DNA from: Nannobrachium achirus
Lineage: Eukaryota; Chordata; Actinopteri; Myctophiformes; Myctophidae
DNA length: 64,000 bases
Assembly: GCA_963921795.1 (NCBI GenBank)
Contig: OY997653.1
Coordinates: 23,550,658 to 23,614,657 of the forward strand
Direction: 5' to 3'
The notes under the pieces were generated by a model. The model had not been told where the DNA came from, ran no database searches, and saw only the letters and a program-made list of their open reading frames with translations. This document shows positions 47,261 through 60,607 of this stretch, one piece after another. Each line of letters begins with the position of its first letter. Position 1 is the first letter of the stretch. The position numbers were made by a program, and so were the translations under genes.

Positions 47261-48529
47261 CTGTCAAAGCGATTTGGTGTAGACTAGAGCAGGCGTCTTC
47301 AACAAGGGGTCCGCGACCCCTAGGGGGTCCGCGGAGGTACTGCAGGGGATCTGCGAAATTGTTCCTAGATTAAACCATTATTATTATATATATATATATA
47401 TTTATTTTATTTTATTTCAAAATATTTGTAAAACATTTTCCACATGTATGTTAAAAATAAATCCTGATTTTGTTCATTTTGATACATGATTACTGTGCAA
47501 TTGACAGATGGTTGATAGTATTGACATTGGTTCTCAGTTAATAAGGCTCGATGTACCTTGTATGTACATATGTTTAAAATAAAAGCATGAATATGTTCCT
47601 ACATACAGATACAGTACTGTATATGAAATACAGTTCTATACATACAATATATGTTGTACAATACAATACATTTAACTTGAAAGGTGCGCTATTAGAGTGC
47701 ATACCAGTAGAGTGCATACCGGTATGTCCTTGTCTGTCTCTCTTAGGCATGTAAAGACAATGGGCCGATTTCACCAAGCAATTTACACCCAAATTAAGCC
47801 CATATTTTGAACGTACCGGCATTTCTGACTATTTCTACGTAAGTGGTCAGATTCATTCATGTTTTATTGTCTGTGGTTTATGCGGGAGATCCGCCGGGAG
47901 TTACGCCACCTCCAAGGCTGACTTACCAGGGCTTAAAGCTTGCGTATGTCATTAGAATGCTAAATCAATTTCAATAGTGCCAAACAAATAAAATATGTAT
48001 GTGCCCAACATTGTCAACACATAAAAACTGGTAAAACATTGGCCAAATTGTAAAATAATGTAAGAAAGATGAAAATAGCCACACACAACAACATATATCT
48101 AGGTGTGCCCTGGGATCCTTTTGCCCTTTGGCCATGAAAAGTGTGGCAGAATAAAGGTCGGGAAACACTGGGCTAATCAATAAAGCTCAGATAAAAATGA
48201 ACGGTTATTGACGGATTCCAGCATCAATTTTTTTTTTCTCGGCAAAGGTGAGTGAGTGCAATTGCTTAGTAGAAAGGGCTTATATAATATCCATTCTAAG
48301 TTGTTTTAGCCTTTCCACGTGAGGTTGAACTTTATAAATTAACTTCTTATTCTCAATACACACTATTACTTATAACGTCCAGTGATCCATCAGTAAGGTT
48401 CTCTCTTGACAAAATAAGCTGATCTACACATTGTCAAGTGATGCACAAATGAAGACTGTACGCACTGCTTGGTGAATGGCACGTCCATTTTCTTATTACA
48501 GAATATACACTGGATTTAGTCACTTTATT

Positions 48530-49385
48530 GCGACCGTAGGTCGCACTTTACTATCAAAACCACCACAAAGTGTAACTCCGTCCGTCCCTCCGTCTGTCTG
48601 TCAGTCTGTCTGTCACACCTCACACGTCACACTTTTTCCCTGCTTATATCTCCGCAACCGTTGCCCCGATCCATGCCAAATTTTGCACACACGTTCCTTG
48701 GCTGCCAAACTACAACCTCCAAGGACCCCCGGAGCTCCAGGGACCCCCAGGTCCCTGGGGGACCCCCAGATGTAAAAAATGACCAAATGCGCAAACATGA
48801 CCAAATGACCACCCCAACGGGGCTGCTCACGGGGAATTCCCGGGGACCACCGACTCCTGGTGCTCCAGAACGGATGCAAAAGTGGTGGCGCCCCCAGTAG
48901 AGGACCCCCTACACTGCAGCTCACATAAAATGCCGTAACTCCGGCTAGGAGCGACCGGGACAGCCGGGGCCGGTACCTATTCGTCCGCCTTGCCGGCGTG
49001 GAGACCCCACCCCTCATTTCTCACATGGCCCTCTTCTAGCGCCACCATGAGGCCGATTCTTGCAAAACACATTTTTGGACACTGCTCCTACAATTTTCGC
49101 CCTAAAATCACGCAAATCGGTACACAGTATGTCTACACTCATCCCATCAACATGAATCTGTCCCATATAGCGCCACCTCCAGGCCGATTTTTAAAAACAG
49201 ATTTTTGGACACTGCTCCTCCTACAGATTTTGCCCTAAAATCACGAAAATCACTACACAGTATGTCTACACTCATGTCATCAACATGGATCAGGAAGATT
49301 TTGGCAAAACACATTTTTGCCCTATTGGTGGAGATAAGTGACCTACGGTCGCTTATCTCCCGATTAGGGAGCCTTACTGGTATTA
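48530..49385. repeat. Full-length copy of the GCGACC repeat family, about 860 bp
   Basis: It starts GCGACCGTAGGTCGC and ends with a 31-nt hairpin (49330-49360) followed by CGATTAGGGAGCCTTACTGG. Internal segments such as TTTTGCCCTAAAATCACGC are repeated three times in degenerate form. The start motif recurs inverted at the right end. No transposase frame was found. Confidence 0.6.
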
Positions 49386-50734
49386 CACGCTATTTAAGTC
49401 CAGATTAATGTCTCTGCCGGGTAGGCTACTCAGTCGGGCTTTGGTTGGGTGGTAGGTGTGGTGTTCCAACTCAGCAATCAATTCAATTCAAGGAGCATGA
49501 GAAAACATAATAAAAATAGTTGAAAATGGGGAACATAATATATACAGTTGGAGGGGGTACAGCATTGTGTAAACAGAGCTATGTCACATGTTGTCGTTAT
49601 GTACAGTATACAGTGTATGAAGCTTTTTGGAGAAAAAAAAGATATGAGCATTTCTTTTTTCTCAATACGATTTCAATAGTATACATTGAAGGAAGACAAA
49701 CATTAAAACGTGTCTAAAGGTAGCAGCTCTGTTTATACTGTATGTGCACTGCAGTTGGTCTGGATGCTGTTCAATGGTTTCTACACCTTAGGGTGTTCAC
49801 AAATCTTCCATCTCCCAGGGTTCTAGTCATGCATTGAAAAGGGAATAGACACCTCGTTCTCAACCAATAGACAATAAATCACTTTGACCAACCTACTTAG
49901 CATCCAATTAAGTAAACAATTAAGTGCTGTTTGATTTGATGAACAAGCAAAGCAGGCAATAGGGCTCGGAGCATTAAGGGCTCCATAAGGGCTCGTTTAA
50001 AGTTAATCAGAAAGACTCCCGGGGACTTTTTGCCCGGGGGCCCGAAAGTCTCAAGAATCGCCTCTGTTCGAGAAAGGCTAAAGCCCAGTCCACACAATGC
50101 AACTTGTCACAAAACATGCAACCACTTGCAAGTTGCAACAACTTGCAACATTATCCTAAAACTCTGCCTGCCTGCTATGTGTCAATTCAGACTGCTGCAA
50201 TTTCTTACAACAGGTTGCACGTTGAATTGCGAAATATTGGTGCGGACTGGGCTTTATACCCCATACCCTCTGTTATAGACAGAGGGTCCAGATCGCTGCC
50301 GTGTCGGCACACATCCGCAGGCCCGCAGTCATGGTTGCCGCTCTGAGAAATCGGTCTATATAGCCTAGGCTACTGTTTGTTGATGACACTTACACTAGCA
50401 GGCCACTATAGCAAGGCCTCAGGTGTCATGTCACCATTATGACATTATCTAATTATTGTTGTGTGTGTTTTGACAATATTCCGCAAACCATATCTATTGA
50501 CAGTTTTAATTACTTTTTCCATGACAACGTCTATCACAATGGTATGCCCTTGGCTGATACAACTGTTTTGGAAATACTTTAAGAGCTGCTATCTCCTCAG
50601 TCAAATAGTAGTGTGTTGGTTGAGCTGAAGCGGCCAAGGACTAACACACTTTTTCTGTTCCCCTTATGTTAAAGATGCGGTTTGTCTTTTTTTTTTTAAA
50701 CGCTACATGTTGTCACATCACTATGCTATATCAC

Positions 50735-51045
50735 ACTGTTTCCCAAACACTGGGTCAGGATCGATTTGTGGGTCGCGGAACATTTTTTATGGGTCCCTTT
50801 ATTTTTGGTTTCCTACAAATTGTTTTTTTTAAATATTATTATTTCAAAACATTTTCAATACACATTCCTAAAAAAGCAAATGTTCATGAATTAAAATAAA
50901 AACATTTTTTTTAGTCATTTCAAGAAAAATCGAAGAAATTCCATAAATTAGAAAACAAATGTTTTAGAAGTAGTGAAAATAGCCGATCTACAAGCTCACG
51001 CTTTGTGAGCTTGTAGATCTGCTATTTTCACTCGTTTGGGTCACA
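50735..51045. mobile_element. hAT-like element (GTTTCCCAAACACTGGGTC family) with near-perfect palindrome
   Basis: The left end is the inverse of the right end of the element at 31310-31630. The palindrome at 50972-51032 (AGTGAAAATAGCCGATCTAC, then AAGCTCACGC facing its inverse) is the shortest and cleanest copy. Confidence 0.65.
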
Positions 51046-51654
51046 GGCAAAAATGCTCTGAAAATCTGAATCCAGTGAAACTCTCTGCACAATTACATTG
51101 CATGCTATTGAGTGACTAATTAGAATCAACACACATGCAAGCACACACACACAAATCTCTTGATGTCGTTTTTAATGATGGACAGTTGTTAGTGTTGTAC
51201 AGGCCCTATTGTTAGAGAGATTATGAAGCTACAGGAAATCTGTGGTCACTTCTAGCTTCCGTTGGTACAACCTATGTAGTAGATTGCGACCAAAGGTTGC
51301 AGCTTGTCTCCGTCTGTGTCTGTCAGTCAGTCAGTCAGTCAGTCAGTCAGTCAGTCAGTCAGTCAGTAGACTCAGTACACATTTTTACCGTCTATGGTTC
51401 TATGGGTTTGTGTAGGGTTTGTCGCTCTGACATCATGCTCTGATGTCACTGTTCAGGGGAGCCACTCTTAACAGAATGGGTTTGCCGCTCTGACATCGCG
51501 CTCTGGCTTGATGTCCCTTTTTTGCCCATATATAGTCGACAATGTGATGTCGAACATGCCCATATCACATTTGCACACACACTTGCAAATTAATTATGTC
51601 CTTGTCCGTTTTATGCCCATATATGCCAATTGTTTCATCAATATCAATATCTGG

Positions 51655-51774
<120 letters not shown>

Positions 51775-51986
51775 ACTCGTTGTTTGTTTTCATTGTAGTG
51801 AGCTGTCACATGCAATATAACCACAGTTTGTGTGTCTGAGAATTTACGTTTTGTACTTCCTTAATGCTGCAGCATTGTAGAAACCAGCCTCAAGGACATA
51901 GTCATATTTTGTTATACCAGTATAGTTATGGTTATATAGTTCATGTAATATTTTTGATATAGCATACATACATACTGTACATTAAG

Positions 51987-54395
51987 ATGTCTACAAATAT
52001 TTATGCTGAGCCAGATTTTACAAAGAAGGTGAGAAAGAGGGATGGAGACAGAGGACAGATGGGGGACACTGAGGACAGTGTAGAGTTGGAGGACAGAGGA
52101 CAGTATGAGGAGAGAGTGGTGGACATCTACCAGAGCGTGGGCGACATCGTCCCTGGACCACAGGAGGACACGAGGGACAACACAGCAGGAAGACACACTC
52201 AGGGTGAGTTTCATAAAGTTGTGAATTGTTGTCAAGGTGATTTCCTTGTTTAAAATTGTAAACATATTTATTTATTATACAAAAACCTGGCATGCTCTTT
52301 CCTTCAGGAAAAGATTATTCGGATTTCATTCAGAATTTCTTGCAACATAAAACAAGTGCATATCCTTCACTATGAAAAGGTTTTTTTAGAGAATCTTACA
52401 TTTTAGCAGGGCTTTTACATTCTTGTTTATTAGTCTTGTTTCACTTTCTCTCTCAATCACTGTACTTTCTGTTACAGGTCAGGGCTCTATAACAGGAAGA
52501 ATGAGTTTCAGAGCTGTCGCTGGGTGTCTGGGGACGCTGTGTCTTATGATGCTGGGTGTGATCATAGGCCTGGTCGTGCACTGTGAGTATTCCATGTCAC
52601 AATAATACTTTATTACTTCCACATTGTACTCAGGTGGCGCAGCGGTAAAGTGCTTGTCCAACTGCCCGGCTTTGTCGAGTGTCTTCTATACGAACACAAT
52701 TGGTCCGTGTTTGGTTGAGGGAAGCCAGGCGGTTAGGGTGATAATTGTCACTGCACGTAATCCTCAGAGTGAAGCGCCACCTGTCAGCAGGGAGGGTTGG
52801 GCAGGAAGAGTGGTACAAACTAGGCTCTACGACGTCTTCCGCGTGGGGACTGTTCACTGGTCGGTGAGCCAACAGGATACAGAAGCAGTGACAACACAGA
52901 AAATTGTGTGTGGGGAGGAAACATTTGGCTTAATGACTAAACTGAGAAAAAATGCTTAAAAACAAAACAAAAAAAACAACAATACTTCCACATCTTGCCT
53001 GACATTTTCTAGCTGTGGCAACTATAAAGCCACTACATCCTTAACCCAAACCTTCAATTTTGTATTTATCTAATTCTCTTTGTGTGTATTGCATGCAAAG
53101 TATGATGATAAGTGGTGTTGACAAGTTACGATGCACGTAAATAATAACAGTTTTATGATTCTCAAAAACAATTTCCTATACAGATACCTGATCTCATCAT
53201 GGACAGTGACAACCATTTTGTTTATTGTCAACATTTCTGTCATTTGCAGATCATTCACCCAGTAACAACAGCATAACCAACGGCACCCTGGTGGATGATT
53301 ACAACCAGCTGAAGTCCAACTATGATAATCTGACCCAGGAGAATACCAAGCTAAAGACCACCTACAATACCCTGGCCCTGGAGAATACCCAGCTGAAGAA
53401 AAAGAAAAAACAGCTGACAACCAACGTCGCTACCCTGACGCAGGAGAAGAACCAGCTGTCAACTAATGTCACTACCTTGATGCGGGACAAGAACCAGCTG
53501 TCAACCAACTATGATACCCTGAGGCGGGAGAAGAGCGCGCTGTCAACCAACTACGAGGCCCTGACGCGGGACAAGAACCAGCTGACAACCAACTACGATA
53601 CACTGAGGCGGGAGAATAAACAGCTTTGCTCCAAACTGATCCCAGTGGGAAATGGTGAGGTTACAAACCTTTTTGAAGGAATACTAATAATACATATTGT
53701 TATTGATATTTACTCTACAGTTGGAATTGGTTATCAATGTAATTGTGTAATTAAAACACTTTGATATTTAGGCAAATCATGTCCCAGTGAATGGATGAAG
53801 TTTGGTTGCAGCTGTTATTACAAATCTACTGAAGGGAAAACCTGGGAGGAAAGTAGAAAACAATGTCAGCAGACAGGAGCAGATCTGGTGGTCATAGACA
53901 GTCAAGAAGAACAGGTTAGTGTGTGTGTGTGTGCGTGTGTGTGTCCGTGCGTGTTTATGTGTGTGTCCATTAAACACATAGATTCATGTGTTTTCATGAT
54001 TCATAATTTGAAGTCCTGAATGTCCAGTAGCCTATTAAAAAATTGATTATGGTTCAATCATGTACACTGCAGGATTTCATCAGAGGGTTGAACCAGCAAT
54101 CTTGGATTGGTCTGAAAAGGACGGAGGGCAATTGGACTTGGTTGGATGGAACAGCAGTGACAACACAGTGAGACATTTTACAAGTGTTTCTATCTATCAA
54201 TCAAAGACACTGTATGTGAGTGACTGAGTGGATGACGTGGTTAAACATACATGATGTTGTTTATTCTACAGGCACTGGGTCCGTGGATTTCCTTCTAATG
54301 CTGAAGACAGGAACTGTGCATTCTACTTCCCGAATACAGGATGGTATAATGAAAGATGTTCAGATGGAAACCGGCACCATATCTGTGAGAAGTGA
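51987..54395 (+). CDS. Type II C-type-lectin-like receptor, copy 2, six exons, 362 residues
   Basis: Exons 51987-52203, 52478-52582, 53250-53654, 53772-53914, 54073-54167 and 54272-54395 sum to 1089 nt, open to TGA. The acidic cytoplasmic tail (about 80 residues) has tyrosines in NIYAEP and DIYQSV. The membrane segment is about AGCLGTLCLMMLGVIIGLVV. The stalk is a 135-residue repeat of about 14-residue units (KNQLSTNYDTLRRE type), strongly helical and probably a coiled coil. The lectin-like domain (from about residue 243) has CPSEW, SCYY, WIGLKR, NWTWLDGT, RNCAFYFP and HHICEK. The usual EPN/QPD and WND motifs are missing (FPSNAEDRN, WYNERC). It is a tandem paralogue of the gene at 41816: the three domain exons match in phase, and the first two of them also in length. 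A cell-surface immune receptor is likely. Confidence 0.87.
52628..52955 (+). repeat. SINE-like repeat with tRNA-type head
   Basis: ACTCAGGTGGCGCAGCGGTA resembles a pol III A box and tRNA 5' end. The body includes GCTCTACGACGTCTTCCGCG and ends in an A-rich tail near 52960. It is in intron 2 of the second lectin gene. Confidence 0.5.
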
Positions 54396-54629
54396 TGTTG
54401 AAGCTTGAAGATGAAGCTTAGCGTTCTGCTTTGTTTATTTAAATAATTATTTGTGTCAATCAGACATTTTACTGTACAATAGTACACATTTACTGCTACC
54501 ATAATCACATTAATATAAACAACCAACTATTAGGGCTCAGCATGGTTATTAGTTTTGCTTTAAGAAGACTGTTATTGATACACCATCAATATGGAACTGT
54601 GGAACACATACCGTACAGTATGTGACCAC

Positions 54630-54745
54630 TACACTTCATCACTCAACATCATTTTCTCTCCAAACTCATCACCAAGTTCAGAGACCCAGGATTCAACACC
54701 ACCCTGTGTAACTGAATCATGGACTTCTGACAGACAATTGCCTTT
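54630..54745 (+). pseudogene. LINE relic downstream of lectin copy 2
   Basis: CACTCAACATCATTTTCTCT then CCAAACTCATCACCAAGTTC and AGAGACCCAGGATTCAACAC align with 46895-46960. It is shorter and more decayed than its partner. Confidence 0.5.
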
Positions 54746-54751
54746 GCTTTT

Positions 54752-56332
54752 TGGAGCTGTGTGCAGCTCCCTATAGGTGGCTGTGTGGGTCTGTCTGTGT
54801 GTCTGTCCATCCGTATGTAGCCTGAACTTCCTAAACTTCGGCACGCTACTAGTCCCACAGTTTTGCCACCACACACTCACGCCATATGTCAAATCGACCG
54901 GCTTACTCGGGAATCGTGGGCTAGTAACTTGCTAAGAGAAAGGTTCAATAGTTTAATTGATATTCATTTATTAGTGAATTAATTTTCCCCAGTGACTTAT
55001 AATGGGAATCACAAAAACTCACATTGAATTATTTTTCCCTCACAAACCATTGGGGCTACAGTTTCAAAACTTGGAGAGGAGGTTCATAATGCAGGCAAGG
55101 ATTAACTGAAAAATAATTACATCATTCGGCCTCATGGTGGCGCCATAACAGCTCACTTTACGTTTTGGCTTATAACTCTTGAACCGTAGGTCGGAAAATT
55201 AAAATTATTTTTTCCCTGGATTCCTTGGGTCATGATGCATCTCCCCATATAGGCCACGCCCATTTGCGTCAGGATCGATTTTCCGCCATTTTGAATTTTC
55301 TTCAAAACACACTTTTTGCTCCTTTTCCTACATATTTTCTCCAAATGTCACAAAAATCGGTACACATGATCTATGGACTCATGCGATAAACATATTCAAA
55401 GGATATTTCGATAGTCCATACCGTTCTTCCGTAACAGGGTTCCAAAGTTAGCGGGAGGAGCCCGTTTTGTAAGAAGTAGCCATAAATCAGAAACGAAACA
55501 TCCAGTCAACACCAAATTTTAACCACAAGTCACGGGTGGGATATACAACAAATCCCCAAAAGCAATTCCAGTTCGACCCATAGGGGGCGGCAGGGCAGGC
55601 AAGCACACTCGCAATTTCCCAAATTGCACATTTTCTAGTTAGTGTGGTTGCCCTAACAGGGCAACACACTATAGTTCTAGGGAAACTTTATTGGAGCTGT
55701 GTGAAACACAGGCTCCCTATACGTGGCTGTGTGGGTCTGTCTGTCTGTCTGTGTGTGTGTCTGTGTGTGTGTGTGTATGTAGCCTGAACTTCCTAAACTT
55801 CGGCACGCTACTAGTCCCACAGTTTTGCCACCACACACTCGCGCCATATGTCAAATCGACCGGCTTACTCGGGAATCGTGGGCTAGTAACTTGCTAAGAG
55901 AAAGGTTCAATAGTTTAATTGATATTAATTTATTAGTGAATTAATTTTCCCCATTGACTTATAATGGGAATCGCAAAAACTCACATTCAATTATTTGTCT
56001 CTCGCAAACCATAGGGGCTAGAGTTTCAAGACTTGGAGAGGAGGTTCATAATGATTTCAAGGATTAAATAAAAAATAATTGTGTCATTTGGCCGCATGGT
56101 GGCGCCATAACACCCCACTTTACGTTTTGGCCTGTAACTCTTGAACCGTAGGTCGGAAAATTTAAAATATTTTTTCCCTGGATTCCTTGGGTCATGACGC
56201 ATCTCCCCATATAGGCCACGCCCATTTGCGCCATGATAGATTTTCCGCCATCTTGAATTTTCTCCAAAACACACTTTTTGCTCCTTTTCCTACATATTTT
56301 CTTCAAATGTCACAAAAATCGGTACACATGAT

Positions 56333-56333
<1 letters not shown>
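54752..56333. repeat. Two tandem copies of an unclassified repeat (GGAGCTGTGTG ... GGCTCCCTATA start)
   Basis: Copy A (about 54755-55682) and copy B (about 55693-56333) share long stretches, including AGCCTGAACTTCCTAAACTT and GGCACGCTACTAGTCCCACA. Copy A ends in a palindrome at 55633-55680 (CTAGTTAGTGTGGTTGCCCT facing GGGCAACACACT, then ATAGTTCTAG). Copy B runs into a (CA)n tract. No coding frame is convincing. Confidence 0.65.

Positions 56334-56416
<83 letters not shown>
56334..56416. repeat. (CA)n microsatellite
   Basis: A pure CA run of about 80 bases. Confidence 0.95.
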
Positions 56417-56583
56417 CTCCACTTCACACGGGTGTGATTTTTTACCTTATTATGGCGTTTTGATATTCTTATTATATTTGTATTATTGTCACACTGTTGT
56501 CTTTAAGCACATGGACCAGGGTGTCCTTATTCTCAGCATTTCATACTAGGTGAACATTCAGAGAAAATAGGGAAACATTTGTC

Positions 56584-56649
56584 AAAATTAGCAGATCTAC
56601 AAGTTCACAACGTGTCACAACGTGATGAGCTTGTACATCTGCTATTTTT
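56584..56649. repeat. Palindrome copy
   Basis: AAAATTAGCAGATCTACAAG and TTCACAACGTG face CGTGATGAGCTTGTACATCTGC and TATTTTTG. Confidence 0.65.
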
Positions 56650-57799
56650 GTCAAAGAGATGGGAGATGGGAGATGGAAAGTAGTTAAGTATAATAATGGC
56701 AATAACTGCAATGATGCTGCTACTGCTGTATAAGCTGTATTTTACCCCAGGGTTTTATTGTATTGTGTACACTGGGCAGTGAAAGCTTTTAATAAAACTT
56801 TACTTGACAATAAGCATTATTTAATTCGTTAATGTACATTTACTGACCTATGGAATACTGTAAATACCTGATACTACTCTATACTGTAATTAATGATGTA
56901 TTCTTATGAGCGATAGCTCTAGACTAAAAAACTCTCAAAGTTTAAATGACTTACTCGAATGTTGTTTTGTCAGTTCTCCTCTATTAATATGATCCTGGCA
57001 TTGGCAATCAAGTAATGTTACAAAATGCAAATTACATTATATTGTTGCTGTCGAGTGGAAACCTTGTACTGTAGGTTCAAAACAAAACCGTTTTATATAT
57101 TATAATAAAAAAAAAAAACATGTTTAAAATATATATTAAAAAAAACGATAGTGACCATGTTTAACTTGAAAGTTGCTCTCAGTAAAGTGTAAGTGTCTGC
57201 CAGGAGGCCCTATCTCCATCTGTCTGTCTGGACCATGTAAGGACAATGTTTTGGGGTTGTGTGTATGAAAGGTCACAGGGCAATGGAGGAGAAGGGATAT
57301 AACAACGCACTCTCATTACATCATATTACTGTGAAACCAGAGAGACAGGCTGTGTTTAAATACTTATTTGGTTAGTGAACACATTATAGCATGTAGCCCT
57401 AAGAATTTTGAGTGGGAATGGGCCTCAGTAAGTTGTCAGTTTTATCACCAAACTGGCAAAATAATCATCCAAATAATAATGTAAATGAATAAATAAAAGT
57501 GCACAACGCTAGGAAACTTATGCCTACAGCTGTGTAATATTAAAGTGGACTTTCATAAGAACATCTGTGAGCTTTTATTTTATCCCTATCACAGCTAGTA
57601 TCACCAACATTGGCCATAAAATGAAGCATGACGTTGTCTACGTTAATTATGTCTTGTATTTAAAGGCTGAACTGGGAGAACATAAGTCCAGTATGACTTT
57701 TCAAGACTTTTCAAGAACTCCAGTTGAGGCTCTAATGATGACTCTGGTTCAGAGACTGTCACTGTCATCATGTGCAATAAGTAGCCTATTAGATATATA
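56650..57799. other. AT-rich intergenic stretch without recognised genes
   Basis: I see no exon with conserved coding signal. A short TIR-like remnant (ATTGTTGCTGTCGAGTGGAA, then ACCTTG, near 57040-57075) resembles the end of the element at 63523. Confidence 0.5.
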
Positions 57800-58416
57800 C
57801 TGATTGTAGAAAATCCCCTCTACTCCTGCTCTGCCCCAGGTGGGAGGAGCCCAAACAGACTCACTCAACTCACCTGATAGAGGCCAATTAACACCACCTG
57901 CATGTAATTTCAGTCTGCCCTTTAAAAGGCAGCCATTCCACAGCAGTCAGACAGGAGCATGTGTTCATTTTGTTTGGTTTGCCTGAGTTTGGTTTCCTGA
58001 GTTATAGTTTTCCTTATAGTTTTCCTTAGTTTGTTTCCTGAGTGTGTTTCCTGTGTTTCCCTGTGATGCATTATTTGAGTGAGTATTTTGGTTACAGTCT
58101 ATTTCATGATTCAGTTTGTTTTCCTTATTTAGTTATGTGTATTAGTTATTGATTGTTTGTTTCCTTTGTATTTCGTAGCTTAAAATCATCATCAGTTTAC
58201 CATCACCTACCATTACCATGCCACATCATCAATGCTGTATGCCATGCCATTGCCTCATGCCTTATTAATAAATACACCATGTTAACTTTTATCTATCTGG
58301 TCCACTGGTCCTCATATTCTAACAGATATGCTGGTGTCGAGTATATAACATAACTAGCATTTTGTAGCCAACAACTTTACATGGTCCTTCGAGCCGGAAT
58401 TACTTGACTATCAGAT

Positions 58417-58524
58417 ATGGACCAATTATATACCGACCAGATAGAGATCATGAGGCAAAACGCATGGCAACAGTACTGGAGCTACCAACAAACCTTTTAT
58501 GGACAGCCAGCACCAATCATATAG
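58417..58524 (+). pseudogene. Frameshifted 5' end of the retrotransposon ORF, internal copy 1
   Basis: The same start as the intact copy (MDQLYTDQIEIMRQNAW) is present. Four bases (GCTA, present at 60708-60711) are missing after 58516, and the frame meets TAG at 58522-58524. The rest of the Pro/Gln-rich frame continues intact to 59927 in the other phase, so a protein could only come from a different upstream start in that phase (58404). Confidence 0.85.
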
Positions 58525-60607
58525 CGCAGGCTAATGTAGCTAATGGCTACCCCCAGTCACAGAGTCCAGCTCCTATCCTGCCAGCTAACCAACCAGCCTA
58601 CAACCAGCAGTACTGCTCCCAGCAGCCAGCCTACAACCAGCAGCAGTACAGCTCCCAGCAGCCAGCCTACAACCAGCAGCCGTACAGCTCCCAGCAACAG
58701 CCCACCTACTACCAACCCAACACCTTCCAGCAGCCCACCTACCACCAGCCCTACCAGCCGGCCCCCCAGCAGCCCTCCTACCAGCCGGCCCCCCAGCAGC
58801 CTTCCTACCAGCCGGCCCCCCAGCAGCCCTCCTACCAGCCGGCCCCCCAGCAGCCCTCCTACCAGCCCTCCTACCAGCCGGCCCCCCAGCAGCCCTCCTA
58901 CCAGCCCTCCTACCAGCTGGCCCCCCAGCAGCCCTCCTACCAGCCGGCTCCCCAGCAGCCCTCCTACCAGCCGGCCCCCCAGCAGCCCTCCTACCAGCCG
59001 GCCCCCCAGCAGCCCTCCTACCAGCCGGCCCCCCAGCAGCCCTCCTACCAGCCCTCCTACCAGCCGGCCCCCCAGCAGCTCTCCTACCAGCCCTCCTACC
59101 AGCCGGCCCCCCAGCAGCCCTCCTACCAGCCGGCCCCCCAGCAGCCCTACCAGCTGCCGGCCCCCCAGCAGCCCTACCAGCTGCCCCCCCAGCAGTACCA
59201 GCTGCCCCCCCAGCAGTACCAGCCAGTGCCCGAACCTCCCCAGTCGACTCCCCCAGCACCCGGGCCCTCCCAGTCTTCGCCTCCACCCGGGCCTCCTCCC
59301 CAGCTGTCGACTCTCTCAGCACCCGGGCCCTCCCAGTCTCTGCTTCCACCCGGGCTTCCTTCCCAGACATTGCCACCTCCAGAGCCCCCCCTCCAGGTGC
59401 CGCCACCTCCAGAGCCCCCCCTCCAGGCGCCACCTCCAGAGCCCCCCCTCCAGCTAGCACCAGCACCCGAGCCCCCCCTCCAGCTAGCACCAGCACCCGA
59501 GCCCCCCCTCCAGCTAGCACCAGCACCACAATCCCAGACGCCCCCTGCATCCCCTCCAGTGGTGCCTCCAGTCCCAGGGTCGTCTTCAGCCTCAGCTCTC
59601 CCGGTGGCACCCTCTGTCCCCAGAATGGCTCCCAAACCCTCCCTGACACCAGCTCTTCTCCAAGCCCACTCTGCACCACCACAATCACTGCAGCATGCCA
59701 AGGTGCACCCTGCACCACCTCTGTCGCAGCCCCCAGCTCCCGGCCTGGCACCCAACCGACACCGCCCCCCAGACATTGACCCGAAGTGTCCCCGCCGGCA
59801 TCGGTGGGCCTCATCGTGGCTCTACCCTCCAGGTCGCCCTCCAGACCCCCTGCCCAAGTGTTTGCAGCCACCTGAGTGGCCAAACAACAGACTCGCTCAC
59901 CCTTCCCACCTGCTACGGTGTAGCTAGCCCCGAACCGACACTGGGGACAAGGGATTTTATTTATTATCAAATATGACTATATTTGATGGGGCGGCTGTAG
60001 AAAATCCCCTCTACTCCTGCTCTGCCCCAGGTGGGAGGAGCCCAAACAGACTCACTCAACTCACCTGATAGAGGCCAATTAACACCACCTGCATGTAATT
60101 TCAGTCTGCCCTTTAAAAGGCAGCCATTCCACAGCAGTCAGACAGGAGCATGTGTTCATTTTGTTTGGTTTGCCTGAGTTTGGTTTCCTGAGTTATAGTT
60201 TTCCTTATAGTTTTCCTTAGTTTGTTTCCTGAGTGTGTTTCCTGTGTTTCCCTGTGATGCATTATTTGAGTGAGTATTTTGGTTACAGTCTATTTCATGA
60301 TTCAGTTTGTTTTCCTTATTTAGTTATGTGTATTAGTTATTGATTGTTTGTTTCCTTTGTATTTCGTAGCTTAAAATCATCATCAGTTTACCATCACCTA
60401 CCATTACCATGCCACATCATCAATGCTGTATGCCATGCCATTGCCTCATGCCTTATTAATAAATACACCATGTTAACTTTTATCTATCTGGTCCACTGGT
60501 CCTCATATTCTAACAGATATGCTGGTGTCGAGTATATAACATAACTAGCATTTTGTAGCCAACAACTTTACATGGTCCTTCGAGCCGGAATTACTTGACT
60601 ATCAGAT

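Noticed and set aside
58585..59970. Long minus-strand open frames (up to 461 codons) opposite the Pro/Gln-rich ORF, also at 60780-62165
   Set aside because: They mirror the GC-rich tandem repeats, give low-complexity Gly/Ala/Arg text and have no start context or family match.
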